Shown here: in pieces, positions 1-6,773 of the stretch
How positions within the stretch are numbered: position 1 is the stretch's first letter
Layout of the letters: every line of letters starts with the position of its first letter
DNA from: an uncultured Lachnospiraceae bacterium
GTDB taxonomy: Bacteria; Bacillota; Clostridia; Lachnospirales; Lachnospiraceae
DNA: 14,318 nt
Assembly: GCA_910588755.1 (NCBI GenBank)
Contig: CAJUQZ010000024.1
Location: 23,645-37,962 of the forward strand
Direction of reading: 5' to 3'
The notes under the pieces: model-generated
What the model was told of the DNA's origin: nothing
The model's database searches: none
Seen by the model: the letters and a program-made list of their open reading frames with translations, nothing else
Translations under genes and position numbers: made by a program

Positions 1-150
1 GGCCACCACGGCGAAGCCCTTTCCGGCGGCTCCGGCCCGGGCCGCCTCCACAGAGGCGTTGAGGGAGAGGATGCCGGTCTGGAAGGCAATATCCTCAATG
101 TCCTTTGCGATTTGGGTAATCTGCTGGGCGTTGGCGCTGATGTGGATGCC
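1..150 (-). CDS. Methyl-accepting chemotaxis protein, internal fragment (partial, truncated at both ends)
   Basis: The minus strand is open across this stretch and encodes the signalling hairpin tip of a chemoreceptor, which in the cell contacts CheA and CheW. The peptide includes IEDIAFQTGILSLNASVEAA followed by [13 protein letters not shown], close to the family consensus [28 protein letters not shown]; one difference is Gly for the usual Asn after QT. The 3' part lies outside the window at position 1. The 5' part is lost near 124-150, where the DNA becomes the tail of a plus-strand sugar-binding protein. By hand count the first 120 bases are about 63% G+C and the first 60 about 77%, clearly richer than the operon. 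It is probably a foreign or rearranged fragment with no functional link to the operon. Confidence 0.85.
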
Positions 151-219
151 GTTTTAGATCAGAACCTGACTGCATGGCAGACCGCGATCGATGAATTTAA
201 CGAATCTTTAAAGAACTAA
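124..219 (+). CDS. Carbohydrate ABC transporter substrate-binding protein, C-terminal end only (partial)
   Basis: The plus-strand frame ending at TAA 217-219 encodes LGVGADVDAVLDQNLTAWQT followed by AIDEFNESLKN. This matches the end of the minus-strand binding protein at 326-1924, which reads LGVGADVDAILEQNIPAWQT then AVDEFNASLKK. The two differ at several residues and at many synonymous sites, so this is a diverged paralog rather than a folded-back copy of the same gene. The upstream part is missing: before 124 the sequence is chemoreceptor on the opposite strand. If the adjacency to the terminator at 280-300 is real, a second, convergent transporter operon ended here. Confidence 0.8.
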   Translation: MGVGADVDAVLDQNLTAWQTAIDEFNESLKN

Positions 220-270
220 TTGGCAGACTATACATCCTGCGGTCCGGGACTGGAATTGTACCGCATTAAC

Positions 271-312
271 TAAAAAAGAGATGGCGTTTAAAACGCCATC
301 CCTTTTCTTTTT
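271..312. terminator. Bidirectional rho-independent terminator
   Basis: GATGGCGTTT at 280-289 is the exact reverse complement of AAACGCCATC at 291-300. In practice this gives a GATGGCG/CGCCATC stem with an AT loop. On the plus strand it is followed by CCTTTTCTTTTT (301-312). On the minus strand it is followed by TCTTTTTTA. It sits 25 nt past the stop of the minus-strand binding protein and 60 nt past the stop of the plus-strand fragment, so it can end transcription from both sides. Confidence 0.85.
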
Positions 313-325
313 ATGCAATATCCAC

Positions 326-1924
326 TTATTTCTTCAAAGAAGCATTGAACTCATCCACAGCTGTCTGCCATGCAGGAATATTCTGCTCCAGAATCGCGTC
401 AACGTCAGCGCCAACGCCCAGCTTATACAGGAAGTCATCGTTCGGGTTGAAGTTCGGAACGATCGCGTGCAGGTCATTCACACCATGCGATGCCATCATG
501 TCGATTGTCTCGTCCACGGAACGTGTATCCTTCATGCCGCCGTACAGGTTATCCAGCAGTGCATAGTAGCCTTCATATCCCGGAACATCATCCTCCCATA
601 CATCATATGCAAACATCAGCAGCCTTGCCTTCTCATCGCTGTAGGAAGCAGGCATGCACAGCGGGTTGTTGGACGCGTTTGTCACATTGTCCCCTTTGGG
701 TCCTTTCGGGAAGATGACAAATCCATAATCAACACTCTGATCCAGCGTCACGCCGTTTACTTCCACAGGGTTCTGGCCTGTCAGCCATCCGCCTTCATAT
801 GCGCAGTATGCATCGTCAAACATGAAAGCAGCCTTGCCGCTCATAAAGAGGTTCTTGTACTCCTCCCAGTTGCTGCCGTCCTCGTTGCTGTAGTTCAGGA
901 AATACTTGTTGGTAACTGTATCGATGGCAAAGTGAAGCGCTTCCTTCACGTTATCGCTGTCAGCAGTCAGAACGTATGTACCGTCGCTCTCCTTGCTGAC
1001 AAGCGCACCGCCATTAGCACGCACGCACATATATACCATACCGCCGTTATTCTGTACGCAGCCGTACACGTCAATCTGGCCATCGTTGTCGATATCCCTC
1101 TGTACTTTATCCATGATGTCAACCCATGCGTCCCATGTCCATGTGCCGGCTGCCTGCATATCATAGATCGTCTCTGGGTCAATGCCTGCATCCTTAAGCA
1201 CGGTCTTGTTGAAGTACAGGCCTCCCCTTGGCTCCGAAGGTCCGGAATAGAAGCAGTATGCAGAATCGCCAATCTTCCAGTTGTTGATCTCACCATTCTG
1301 CTGCCATCTCTCTTCGGAGAAGTCCACTACATCGCCATCGAGCTTGGTCAGGTCATACATCAGGCCCTGGCTGACATCAGCCGCCGTCGCTGCAGAGTTT
1401 GTCAGTATGTAGATGATATTCTCGTCACTGCCTGATGTTGCAGCCTGCACAAACGCCTCGCCGATCGAGCCTTCACCCCAGCCCCAGCCGGCATAATTCT
1501 TCTGGACCATTGTGAAGTTGTATGTCTCCTGCAGCCAATCGCGGTACTCTTTCTGCGCTTCCTTAAAATCTGTATTGTAGTTCTGATCATCCGGATTCGT
1601 CCACCAGTCAGCAATAATAATATCCATGCCGCCTAAGTCAAACGGCTCGCCCGTCTTGGGATCAATTCTTATTTCCGGCATTCCGTCATCTGCTGCAGCT
1701 ACTGTGCTCTGCTCCTCGCTGTCACCGCCCTGCTCTGCTGTTTCCGTCTTTGTCTCTCCACCTGTTGTCTGGTCTCCTGCATTGGCCTGTGTGTCACCGC
1801 CAGCTGTCTGGTCATTGTTTGCAGGCTGGTTTGCATCATCACCGCCGCCACAGCCGGTCATACCAACCGCCATCACTGCCGCGATCGAAGCTGCCATCAG
1901 TCTGCTCAACATTTTTCTTTTCAT
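326..1924 (-). CDS. Carbohydrate ABC transporter substrate-binding lipoprotein (family 1)
   Basis: This is an extracytoplasmic sugar receptor that would deliver ligand to CUT1 permeases. The 532-aa product starts with a lipoprotein signal: basic MKRK, a hydrophobic stretch, and a lipobox ending MTGC with the acylated Cys at residue 25. A flexible Gly/Asp/Asn/Gln/Thr/Glu-rich linker runs to about residue 80. The two-lobed binding fold covers about 98-530, with typical segments such as GGLYFNKTVLKDAGIDP (234-250) and the FMSGKAAFMFDD region (360-371). DIDNDGQID (277-285) resembles a calcium-binding loop, common in this family. The start is well placed, with GGAGG about 9 nt upstream. It is the last operon gene, 279 nt after the permease stop, and probably serves the 303/339-aa permease pair. 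The ligand cannot be read from the sequence. Confidence 0.93.
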   Translation of the reverse strand: MKRKMLSRLMAASIAAVMAVGMTGCGGGDDANQPANNDQTAGGDTQANAGDQTTGGETKTETAEQGGDSEEQSTVAAADDGMPEIRIDPKTGEPFDLGGMDIIIADWWTNPDDQNYNTDFKEAQKEYRDWLQETYNFTMVQKNYAGWGWGEGSIGEAFVQAATSGSDENIIYILTNSAATAADVSQGLMYDLTKLDGDVVDFSEERWQQNGEINNWKIGDSAYCFYSGPSEPRGGLYFNKTVLKDAGIDPETIYDMQAAGTWTWDAWVDIMDKVQRDIDNDGQIDVYGCVQNNGGMVYMCVRANGGALVSKESDGTYVLTADSDNVKEALHFAIDTVTNKYFLNYSNEDGSNWEEYKNLFMSGKAAFMFDDAYCAYEGGWLTGQNPVEVNGVTLDQSVDYGFVIFPKGPKGDNVTNASNNPLCMPASYSDEKARLLMFAYDVWEDDVPGYEGYYALLDNLYGGMKDTRSVDETIDMMASHGVNDLHAIVPNFNPNDDFLYKLGVGADVDAILEQNIPAWQTAVDEFNASLKK

Positions 1925-1948
1925 ATATATTTTCCTCCATTCTTTCTA

Positions 1949-1972
1949 TGCCTGTGAATCTGGGTGCAGGCA
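1949..1972. repeat. Hairpin just upstream of the lipoprotein gene
   Basis: TGCCTG (1949-1954) and CAGGCA (1967-1972) can form a 6-bp stem with a 12-nt loop in the leader of the 532-aa binding-protein gene. It lies about 12 nt before the ribosome site. It has no T-tract, so it is not a terminator; it may influence translation or mRNA stability. Confidence 0.35.
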
Positions 1973-1997
1973 AAAATTTGCGCTAATCCGGAAACTA

Positions 1998-2157
1998 TTC
2001 AAAAATGTCCAGATGGGTTATTTCTTGACAGTTCCTTACCCATGCGCTGTTTCTGTTTATATAAACTTCCACCCGCCTGTCTTCTGCCCCAGGGCGTGTT
2101 TCAAAAATTATTCCCGCCATTTTTATGGCGTGACATCTGGCAGAAAACATTTTTGAA
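1998..2157. repeat. Inverted repeat with 6-nt insertion, competing with the 2090-2167 palindrome
   Basis: TTCAAAAATGTCCAGATG (1998-2015) is the exact reverse complement of CATCTGG (2134-2140) plus ACATTTTTGAA (2147-2157), with six extra bases (2141-2146) between the two halves of the right arm. Bases 2149-2157 also belong to the right arm of the 78-bp palindrome at 2090-2167, so the two pairings cannot form at once. Within the loop lies a further possible stem, ATGGGT (2013-2018) with ACCCAT (2038-2043). The match may be a leftover of an inverted partial duplication or a genuine RNA switch. Confidence 0.55.
2055..2066. repeat. 12-bp perfect palindrome
   Basis: GTTTATATAAAC is self-complementary and sits in the intergenic region before the lipoprotein gene. 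It could be an operator, or the AT-rich core of a weak minus-strand promoter, but no acceptable -35 box is seen at 16-18 nt. Confidence 0.3.
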
Positions 2158-2167
2158 ACATACCCTG
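2090..2167. repeat. MITE-like or attenuator-like 78-bp imperfect palindrome
   Basis: Terminal inverted repeats CAGGGCGTGTTTCAAAAAT (2090-2108) and ATTTTTGAAACATACCCTG (2149-2167) match at 17 of 19 positions. The middle holds a separate hairpin, CGCCAT-TTTT-ATGGCG (2115-2130). Complementarity continues outside the ends: CCTGTCT lies at 2076-2082 and AGACAGG at 2169-2175, with six unpaired bases on the left. There is no transposase and no clear target-site duplication. It lies between the last permease gene and the final binding-protein gene, where stable hairpins often tune the level of the downstream or upstream message. A non-autonomous mobile palindrome that has come to serve as an RNA element is equally possible. 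Confidence 0.6.
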
Positions 2168-2203
2168 GAGACAGGCAGCGGAAACCTATACCATAATTAA
2201 TGA

Positions 2204-3223
2204 TTACATCTTGATACCAGTGCTGCTCAAGCTCTCTACAAATCCCTTCTGTGCGTACAGATACAGTATGATCAGCGGCACAATCACCATCAGCGTACCG
2301 GTTGCCAGCATACAGTTCGTGTAAGGAACGGAAACACCTGCCGAACTTGATGCGCCGGTGATCTTTGCTATATAGCCGCCAAACGTATCCGGAAGCTGCT
2401 TAAGCTTGATACTTAACAGGCTCACATTGCCCAAAAACATACTGGAATAGAAACCATCCGTCCACTGCCATACAAAGGCAAACAGGAAACAGGATGTGAG
2501 AATGGGCTTCGCGTCCGGCAGCATGATGCTGATAAACGTCTTGAGCGTGCCGCAGCCGTCCACGTAGGCCGCCTCCTCCATCTCCTTGGGAATATTTCTG
2601 AAAAACTGTCGTATCATATAGATGTACAGCCCATTCTTCAAGCCCATACAGCCAAATGACATCATATAATACGGCAATACAGAACCTCTTAAGTTTACGG
2701 GGGACCCCGTCACCAGCTGCTTAATTCCCAGCACGTCAAAATACCGGAAATGCAGAAACAGCGAAGTGGAAATAACCTGGGGCGGAATCAAAATCATCAG
2801 CATCACACAGGCAAACCAGAAGCGCTTTAACGGAAACTGGAATCTCGCAAAACCATATCCCACCAGAGTGCACATCCCCACCTGCACACCTGAGATCGTA
2901 AGCGCAATCACCAGCGAGTTAAACAAACTCTTCCCATACTCCATAAGTCCCGCTGCCAGACGGTAGTTTTCTGTGGTAAAATGGAGAGGAATGGAGATGA
3001 CAATGGGATCATACAGGTCTCCTTCTGTCATAAAACTCACTGAAATCTTGTTCAACAGGGGCTGCAGGATCAGGAAGCACAGTCCGAAGAGCAGTACCGC
3101 CCGGCAGATACTGACGCCGTACTCCATCAAGGTTTTGCGCAGGAGATAGCCGCCGGATTTGCGGTTTCTCTCCCAGAAATTTGTATATTTCCCGGTATTT
3201 ACCTTCGTCTTTCCCTTACTCAT
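2204..3223 (-). CDS. Carbohydrate ABC transporter permease, MalG type
   Basis: This is an inner-membrane subunit of a CUT1 sugar importer. The 339-aa product has an N-terminal cytoplasmic stretch, a first membrane helix at about 38-58 and further helices at about 100-125, 135-160, 180-200, 238-255 and 305-325. The ATPase-contact EAA loop is at about 216-240 (EEAAYVDGCGTLKTF, then the ISIMLPDAKP segment). The C-terminus GFVESLSSTGIKM is typical of MalG-like proteins. ATG (3221-3223) overlaps the end of the upstream permease by 8 nt (ATGAGTAA), implying translational coupling. A GAAGGGGG ribosome site lies just upstream. It should pair with the 303-aa permease. Confidence 0.95.
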   Translation of the reverse strand: MSKGKTKVNTGKYTNFWERNRKSGGYLLRKTLMEYGVSICRAVLLFGLCFLILQPLLNKISVSFMTEGDLYDPIVISIPLHFTTENYRLAAGLMEYGKSLFNSLVIALTISGVQVGMCTLVGYGFARFQFPLKRFWFACVMLMILIPPQVISTSLFLHFRYFDVLGIKQLVTGSPVNLRGSVLPYYMMSFGCMGLKNGLYIYMIRQFFRNIPKEMEEAAYVDGCGTLKTFISIMLPDAKPILTSCFLFAFVWQWTDGFYSSMFLGNVSLLSIKLKQLPDTFGGYIAKITGASSSAGVSVPYTNCMLATGTLMVIVPLIILYLYAQKGFVESLSSTGIKM

Positions 3224-4127
3224 AGTAGTAAACCCCCTTCGAGATGATGAGCGAACTCACTCCGATAATTGCCATGACCAGCACGAAATATGTCCAGGCC
3301 ATAGCGGAAGCCAGCCCGTAATTCAGGTTTACATTCATATATGTCGTAATCTTGTCAATGACTTCGTTGTCAGACCTCATGCAGAAATCTACAACCGTGT
3401 AGATCCAATTCACAAGGAACAGGGAGCTGACCATTGGGAACGTGATTTTCCAGAGACTCTCCCATTTGGTACACCCTTCAATATCCGCAGCCTCGTACAT
3501 ACTGACCGAGATGGTCTGCAGTCCTGACAGGAAGATGATAATCTGGATTCCCGAAGAAATCGCCACATCATAGATGTTATTAATAACTTCAAACAGTGTC
3601 TCAAAAGCCCGCACACCCACTCCGGTAGTCCTCAGAATATTCTGGAGCGCATCCGTGATGCCTGTCGTACCACCCGCATTTACTTCCACAGTCGCAGCGA
3701 CAGCTGCCATGAGGGCGTTGTCCGAATCGAGCTTTAACATCACGCCCGAAGCCAGGATGACCGGCAGGAAGAACACGGAACGAACAAGCGCCCTGCCCTT
3801 AAATTTCTGATTCAGCACCAAAGCCACAAAGAAACTGAATACCATAATCGCCACGGAATAAATTGCCATTCTGGAAAGCTCCTCTGTGAGAAGCCTGACA
3901 AAGGTGGCATCCACCTGGAACGCATAATTGTAGTTACCCAGGCCTTTCCATACATTCTTAAATTGCCCCGCTCCCAGCTGCACATCGCTGAAGCTCATGT
4001 ACAAGGACTGGAACAGCGGTTTCACCATAAATGCCAGAAAACCGATAATAAACGGGGCAATGAACAGGTATCCGGAGATGGCTTTCCGTTTCTGGAGGCC
4101 TGCCAGCTTATTTTTCTGATTTTTCAT
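3216..4127 (-). CDS. Carbohydrate ABC transporter permease, MalF/UgpA type
   Basis: This is a 303-aa inner-membrane permease subunit. The first helix is at about 18-38 (SGYLFIAPFIIGFLAF), followed by the external LGNYNYAF segment usual in the family. The EAA loop is at about 212-231 (YEAADIEGCTKWESLWKITF), where it would dock a sugar-importer ATPase. An unusually long stretch between helices (about 134-190) is rich in Ala, Val, Asn and Thr before the next helix. I chose ATG at 4125-4127 because AAAGGA lies 8 nt upstream; the in-frame GTG two codons earlier has the ribosome site too close. The gene follows the DUF5696 gene by 24 nt and overlaps the next permease by 8 nt. Confidence 0.93.
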   Translation of the reverse strand: MKNQKNKLAGLQKRKAISGYLFIAPFIIGFLAFMVKPLFQSLYMSFSDVQLGAGQFKNVWKGLGNYNYAFQVDATFVRLLTEELSRMAIYSVAIMVFSFFVALVLNQKFKGRALVRSVFFLPVILASGVMLKLDSDNALMAAVAATVEVNAGGTTGITDALQNILRTTGVGVRAFETLFEVINNIYDVAISSGIQIIIFLSGLQTISVSMYEAADIEGCTKWESLWKITFPMVSSLFLVNWIYTVVDFCMRSDNEVIDKITTYMNVNLNYGLASAMAWTYFVLVMAIIGVSSLIISKGVYYYE

Positions 4128-4135
4128 AACCACAT

Positions 4136-4141
4136 TCCTTT
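4136..4141 (-). promoter_or_regulatory. Ribosome binding site deciding the start of the 303-aa permease
   Basis: AAAGGA is 8 nt before ATG 4127. It leaves only 2 nt before the alternative GTG (4131-4133). Confidence 0.6.
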
Positions 4142-4151
4142 CTAAAAGCTT

Positions 4152-6722
4152 TTAACGGACTACCACATAATCCCTGGCGGGAAGCTTTGTGCCATCAGGC
4201 GCCACCGCGTCTGTGAAGCCGTAATTGACATAGACCTTTGTGCCGTCCTCGTATACGGTGCAGGAGAGATTGTCACCCAGCTTCTCGTGTCCCGTCATCT
4301 GCTGGTTAAACACATGACCCATCTCGCTATTGTATCTGTTGTAGATATCCAGCATCCTGTCGTGCCATGCGGCAAAATCAGATGCATAATATTCGGTATA
4401 GAGCGTCTTCTGCAGGGCAAACGCCGTCTCGCGCATCAGCGAGAAGGAAAGACCCGCGCCGTACTCCGCTGACTCCAGAAGCTCCTCTTCCTCGTTGCCG
4501 CAGTTGTTAAGCGGCGATCCGACATAATTCACAAAACCATGTATTGCAAGCTGGTAGAAAGGAACCTCCTCATCGATAATGGTGTACCCGCTGCCCGACA
4601 GATCCATGTTCGTCACGATATCCGCATAGGGCAGGGCATAGTCATTGCCCATATTCACCATGACCTTCTTGCCGCTATCACCGATCTCCTTTAAGATCTG
4701 CGCGTGTGAATCCATCGCCTGCTGTCTGCTTACGGTATTTTTCAGATAATAGTCAGAAGAAAGATCTTTTCCCATGTCACGGAATGCAACGTTCGCGCCA
4801 TACTGTCCCGCTGCCTTGGTAAGTACCTGTGCGTTTTCTTCAATTAAGTCCGGGTGGAGCAGATAGTAGCTGTCAATGCCCTCCCGCGCGGAATAGGTCA
4901 CATCACTGTAGACAAACAGCTCCGCACGCTCTTTGGACAAAAATCTTGCCGCATCTGTAAAGGAGAAGAACCCATCTGTCAATCCGCTGTCATACTCATA
5001 GTGCGTCACGCCTTCCAGATAGAGATCCACGCCAAGTTCCGCAGCCGCAGCGCCCAGATTCTTCAGATCCTTCTTGCTGCCTAATGCGCTGATCGTCTTT
5101 GCCTTGCTGAGCAGTTTCTGGTTTACGCCCCCGTTGCACCAGCCTGTATATTTCACCGAAATATTGTTCATACCCTCCGATGCCAGCTGGCGGATCATCT
5201 CCTCAGCCTCGCTGTATCCTGTCAGTTTCAGCGGTCTGGAAACAGGAACGCCCAGGATCTGTCTGACCTTATCCACTGCGCCAACAATCTCCAGCACCAC
5301 GGGAGTGCTCTCATCGCCGTTCTCCGCGAAATACTCCCCATATTTATCTTTCAGATAACCCTGATATACCTTTGCCATATCCACATAGCTGCTGCTGTCC
5401 ACAAATCGATACCGCTGTGTCAGCGTCTCATCAGGCAGTGTCTCCAAAAACTTATAGACATTCTGGCTGTCCAGATCCCCTACTGAAAAGAGTTCGGACG
5501 GGCTGATCGTATAGCAGGAATTCGCATAATTGTAGCTACTGCCATGTCCTGCAATATCCGCCTGTACAGACGCATAGGGTGCACCCTCCTCCATCATGCA
5601 GATAAAGGATTCATCGCCGTTTGCAATGCCAAATGCGTTGAAGTACGCCCTTGTGTCATGCACCACGGCATCCCTTGACAGCGCCATATCCCAGCCATAG
5701 AGATTCGCGTAATAAGACGCCTGCGAGAGCTTGTTGTTGTTAAAGTTGATCAATGCACCGCCGCCCTCCGGCACCAGCATAAAGCCTTCGTCTTCAGAAC
5801 CGCCCGCACCAAAGTACGGAAGAGGTACTAATGTATAGATCGGCGTCGCATCACTGTACTCCAGGTCGCTTAAAGGCATCTCCACCAACAGATCTCCGCC
5901 GTCCAGCCTGTAAACAATGCTGGCGTCAAACACAAACGTATCCTTGCTGGTAAGCTGCGCGCTCAGCTGTTTATCCGCCTCGAGGTCGTCATGCGTATAC
6001 CCTGCCTTCTCAAAAATCTGTTCCAGCTTCTGGGTAACAGCACCCTTCGCCGTGTCCCTGAGTACGTATATTGGCTCACTCTCCAATATCGGGTAGGAAG
6101 CAAGGAGTGCATCCTTGTCATCGTCCTTTCCCAATTTGTTAATATCATATTTCTTATAATAGCGCTTGATAAATCCAGAGTCCGTTGTTTCCATCTGGCC
6201 AAGCCACTGATCCATGCTTGCCACTGTGCAGACAGGAGGAATCAGGTACTCCTTCTCCACATTGCCAAGGGAATAATTGACTTTGACATAATCATCGCCC
6301 TGCTCGATCGTGTACAACCCGTTCGCGACACCGTAAGTGTAGCTGTCATACGTCGTCTGCAGGCCAGTGGCAATGCTGTAGGTCATAATCAGGGTGGACT
6401 GGAGCCTTCCCTTGTATGACGCAACCGCCACAGGGTCCGCATCGGCTTCAGGAGGGTTGGAATACCATACCTTCCCGGTCTCCTTTACTTCCAGCGTAAA
6501 CTGAGTCGTCGTGGGATCCATGGTAAGCTTGAGCTTATCATTTTCCAATATGATGGCATCCTCTGATCCATCATAACTGTAGACCGTCATCCCCTCTGTC
6601 TGTTCCGTCGTACCCTTGAAATTAACAATTACCAAAATTGCCACCAGTACGACAGCTGTTATGATCACGGGGACAGCCAGGCCTTTCAGCTTCCCCACCA
6701 ATTCTGATTTATCTTTCTTCAT
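4152..6722 (-). CDS. Membrane-anchored DUF5696-type protein, glycoside-hydrolase-like
   Basis: This 856-aa protein has a basic N-terminus and one hydrophobic helix (about 14-33) without a lipobox, so the rest should be outside the cell and tethered. Residues about 41-436 look like a beta-rich domain opening with NDKLKLTMDPTTTQFTLEV, as in hydrolases with an N-terminal beta-sandwich. Residues about 475-770 look like a TIM barrel, with acidic strand ends at VDLYLEG (D566, E570), FVYSD (D607), FRDMGKD (D649, D653) and DEEVPF (D717-E719). Residues about 815-854 form a small beta domain ending DGTKLPARDYVVV, typical after a hydrolase barrel. I recognise the overall type as DUF5696; the family's activity is not known to me, and hydrolase function is inference. 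ATG 6722 is preferred because GGGAG sits 5 nt upstream; the ATG 12 nt earlier has a ribosome site with no spacing. Confidence 0.82.
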   Translation of the reverse strand: MKKDKSELVGKLKGLAVPVIITAVVLVAILVIVNFKGTTEQTEGMTVYSYDGSEDAIILENDKLKLTMDPTTTQFTLEVKETGKVWYSNPPEADADPVAVASYKGRLQSTLIMTYSIATGLQTTYDSYTYGVANGLYTIEQGDDYVKVNYSLGNVEKEYLIPPVCTVASMDQWLGQMETTDSGFIKRYYKKYDINKLGKDDDKDALLASYPILESEPIYVLRDTAKGAVTQKLEQIFEKAGYTHDDLEADKQLSAQLTSKDTFVFDASIVYRLDGGDLLVEMPLSDLEYSDATPIYTLVPLPYFGAGGSEDEGFMLVPEGGGALINFNNNKLSQASYYANLYGWDMALSRDAVVHDTRAYFNAFGIANGDESFICMMEEGAPYASVQADIAGHGSSYNYANSCYTISPSELFSVGDLDSQNVYKFLETLPDETLTQRYRFVDSSSYVDMAKVYQGYLKDKYGEYFAENGDESTPVVLEIVGAVDKVRQILGVPVSRPLKLTGYSEAEEMIRQLASEGMNNISVKYTGWCNGGVNQKLLSKAKTISALGSKKDLKNLGAAAAELGVDLYLEGVTHYEYDSGLTDGFFSFTDAARFLSKERAELFVYSDVTYSAREGIDSYYLLHPDLIEENAQVLTKAAGQYGANVAFRDMGKDLSSDYYLKNTVSRQQAMDSHAQILKEIGDSGKKVMVNMGNDYALPYADIVTNMDLSGSGYTIIDEEVPFYQLAIHGFVNYVGSPLNNCGNEEEELLESAEYGAGLSFSLMRETAFALQKTLYTEYYASDFAAWHDRMLDIYNRYNSEMGHVFNQQMTGHEKLGDNLSCTVYEDGTKVYVNYGFTDAVAPDGTKLPARDYVVVR

Positions 6723-6727
6723 GGTCA

Positions 6728-6732
6728 CTCCC
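6728..6732 (-). promoter_or_regulatory. Ribosome binding site deciding the start of the DUF5696 gene
   Basis: GGGAG is followed by the 5-nt spacer TGACC and then ATG 6722. The in-frame ATG at 6734 would overlap this site and lacks a properly spaced one of its own. Confidence 0.6.
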
Positions 6733-6773
6733 ATCCTTCCGTTCCGGCAGATGTCCTCTTGATACCCGCCTCG

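Noticed and set aside
281..1435. 384-codon open frame on the plus strand
   Set aside because: It lies wholly antisense to the well-supported binding-protein gene. It begins inside the terminator hairpin, has no ribosome site and resembles no protein; it is a by-product of codon use on the other strand.
2025..2053. TTGACA (2025-2030) as a plus-strand promoter
   Set aside because: No -10 hexamer lies 16-18 nt downstream, and no plus-strand gene follows.
1626..2156. 176-codon plus-strand open frame covering the intergenic region
   Set aside because: Its first half mirrors the low-complexity linker and signal peptide of the minus-strand lipoprotein, and its second half runs through the palindromic repeats. 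There is no ribosome site and no family resemblance.
4143..4154. Perfect palindrome TAAAAGCTTTTA over the DUF5696 stop codon
   Set aside because: It is a short AT-rich palindrome with no loop or T-tract, and transcription must continue into the permease genes 24 nt later, so it is not a terminator.
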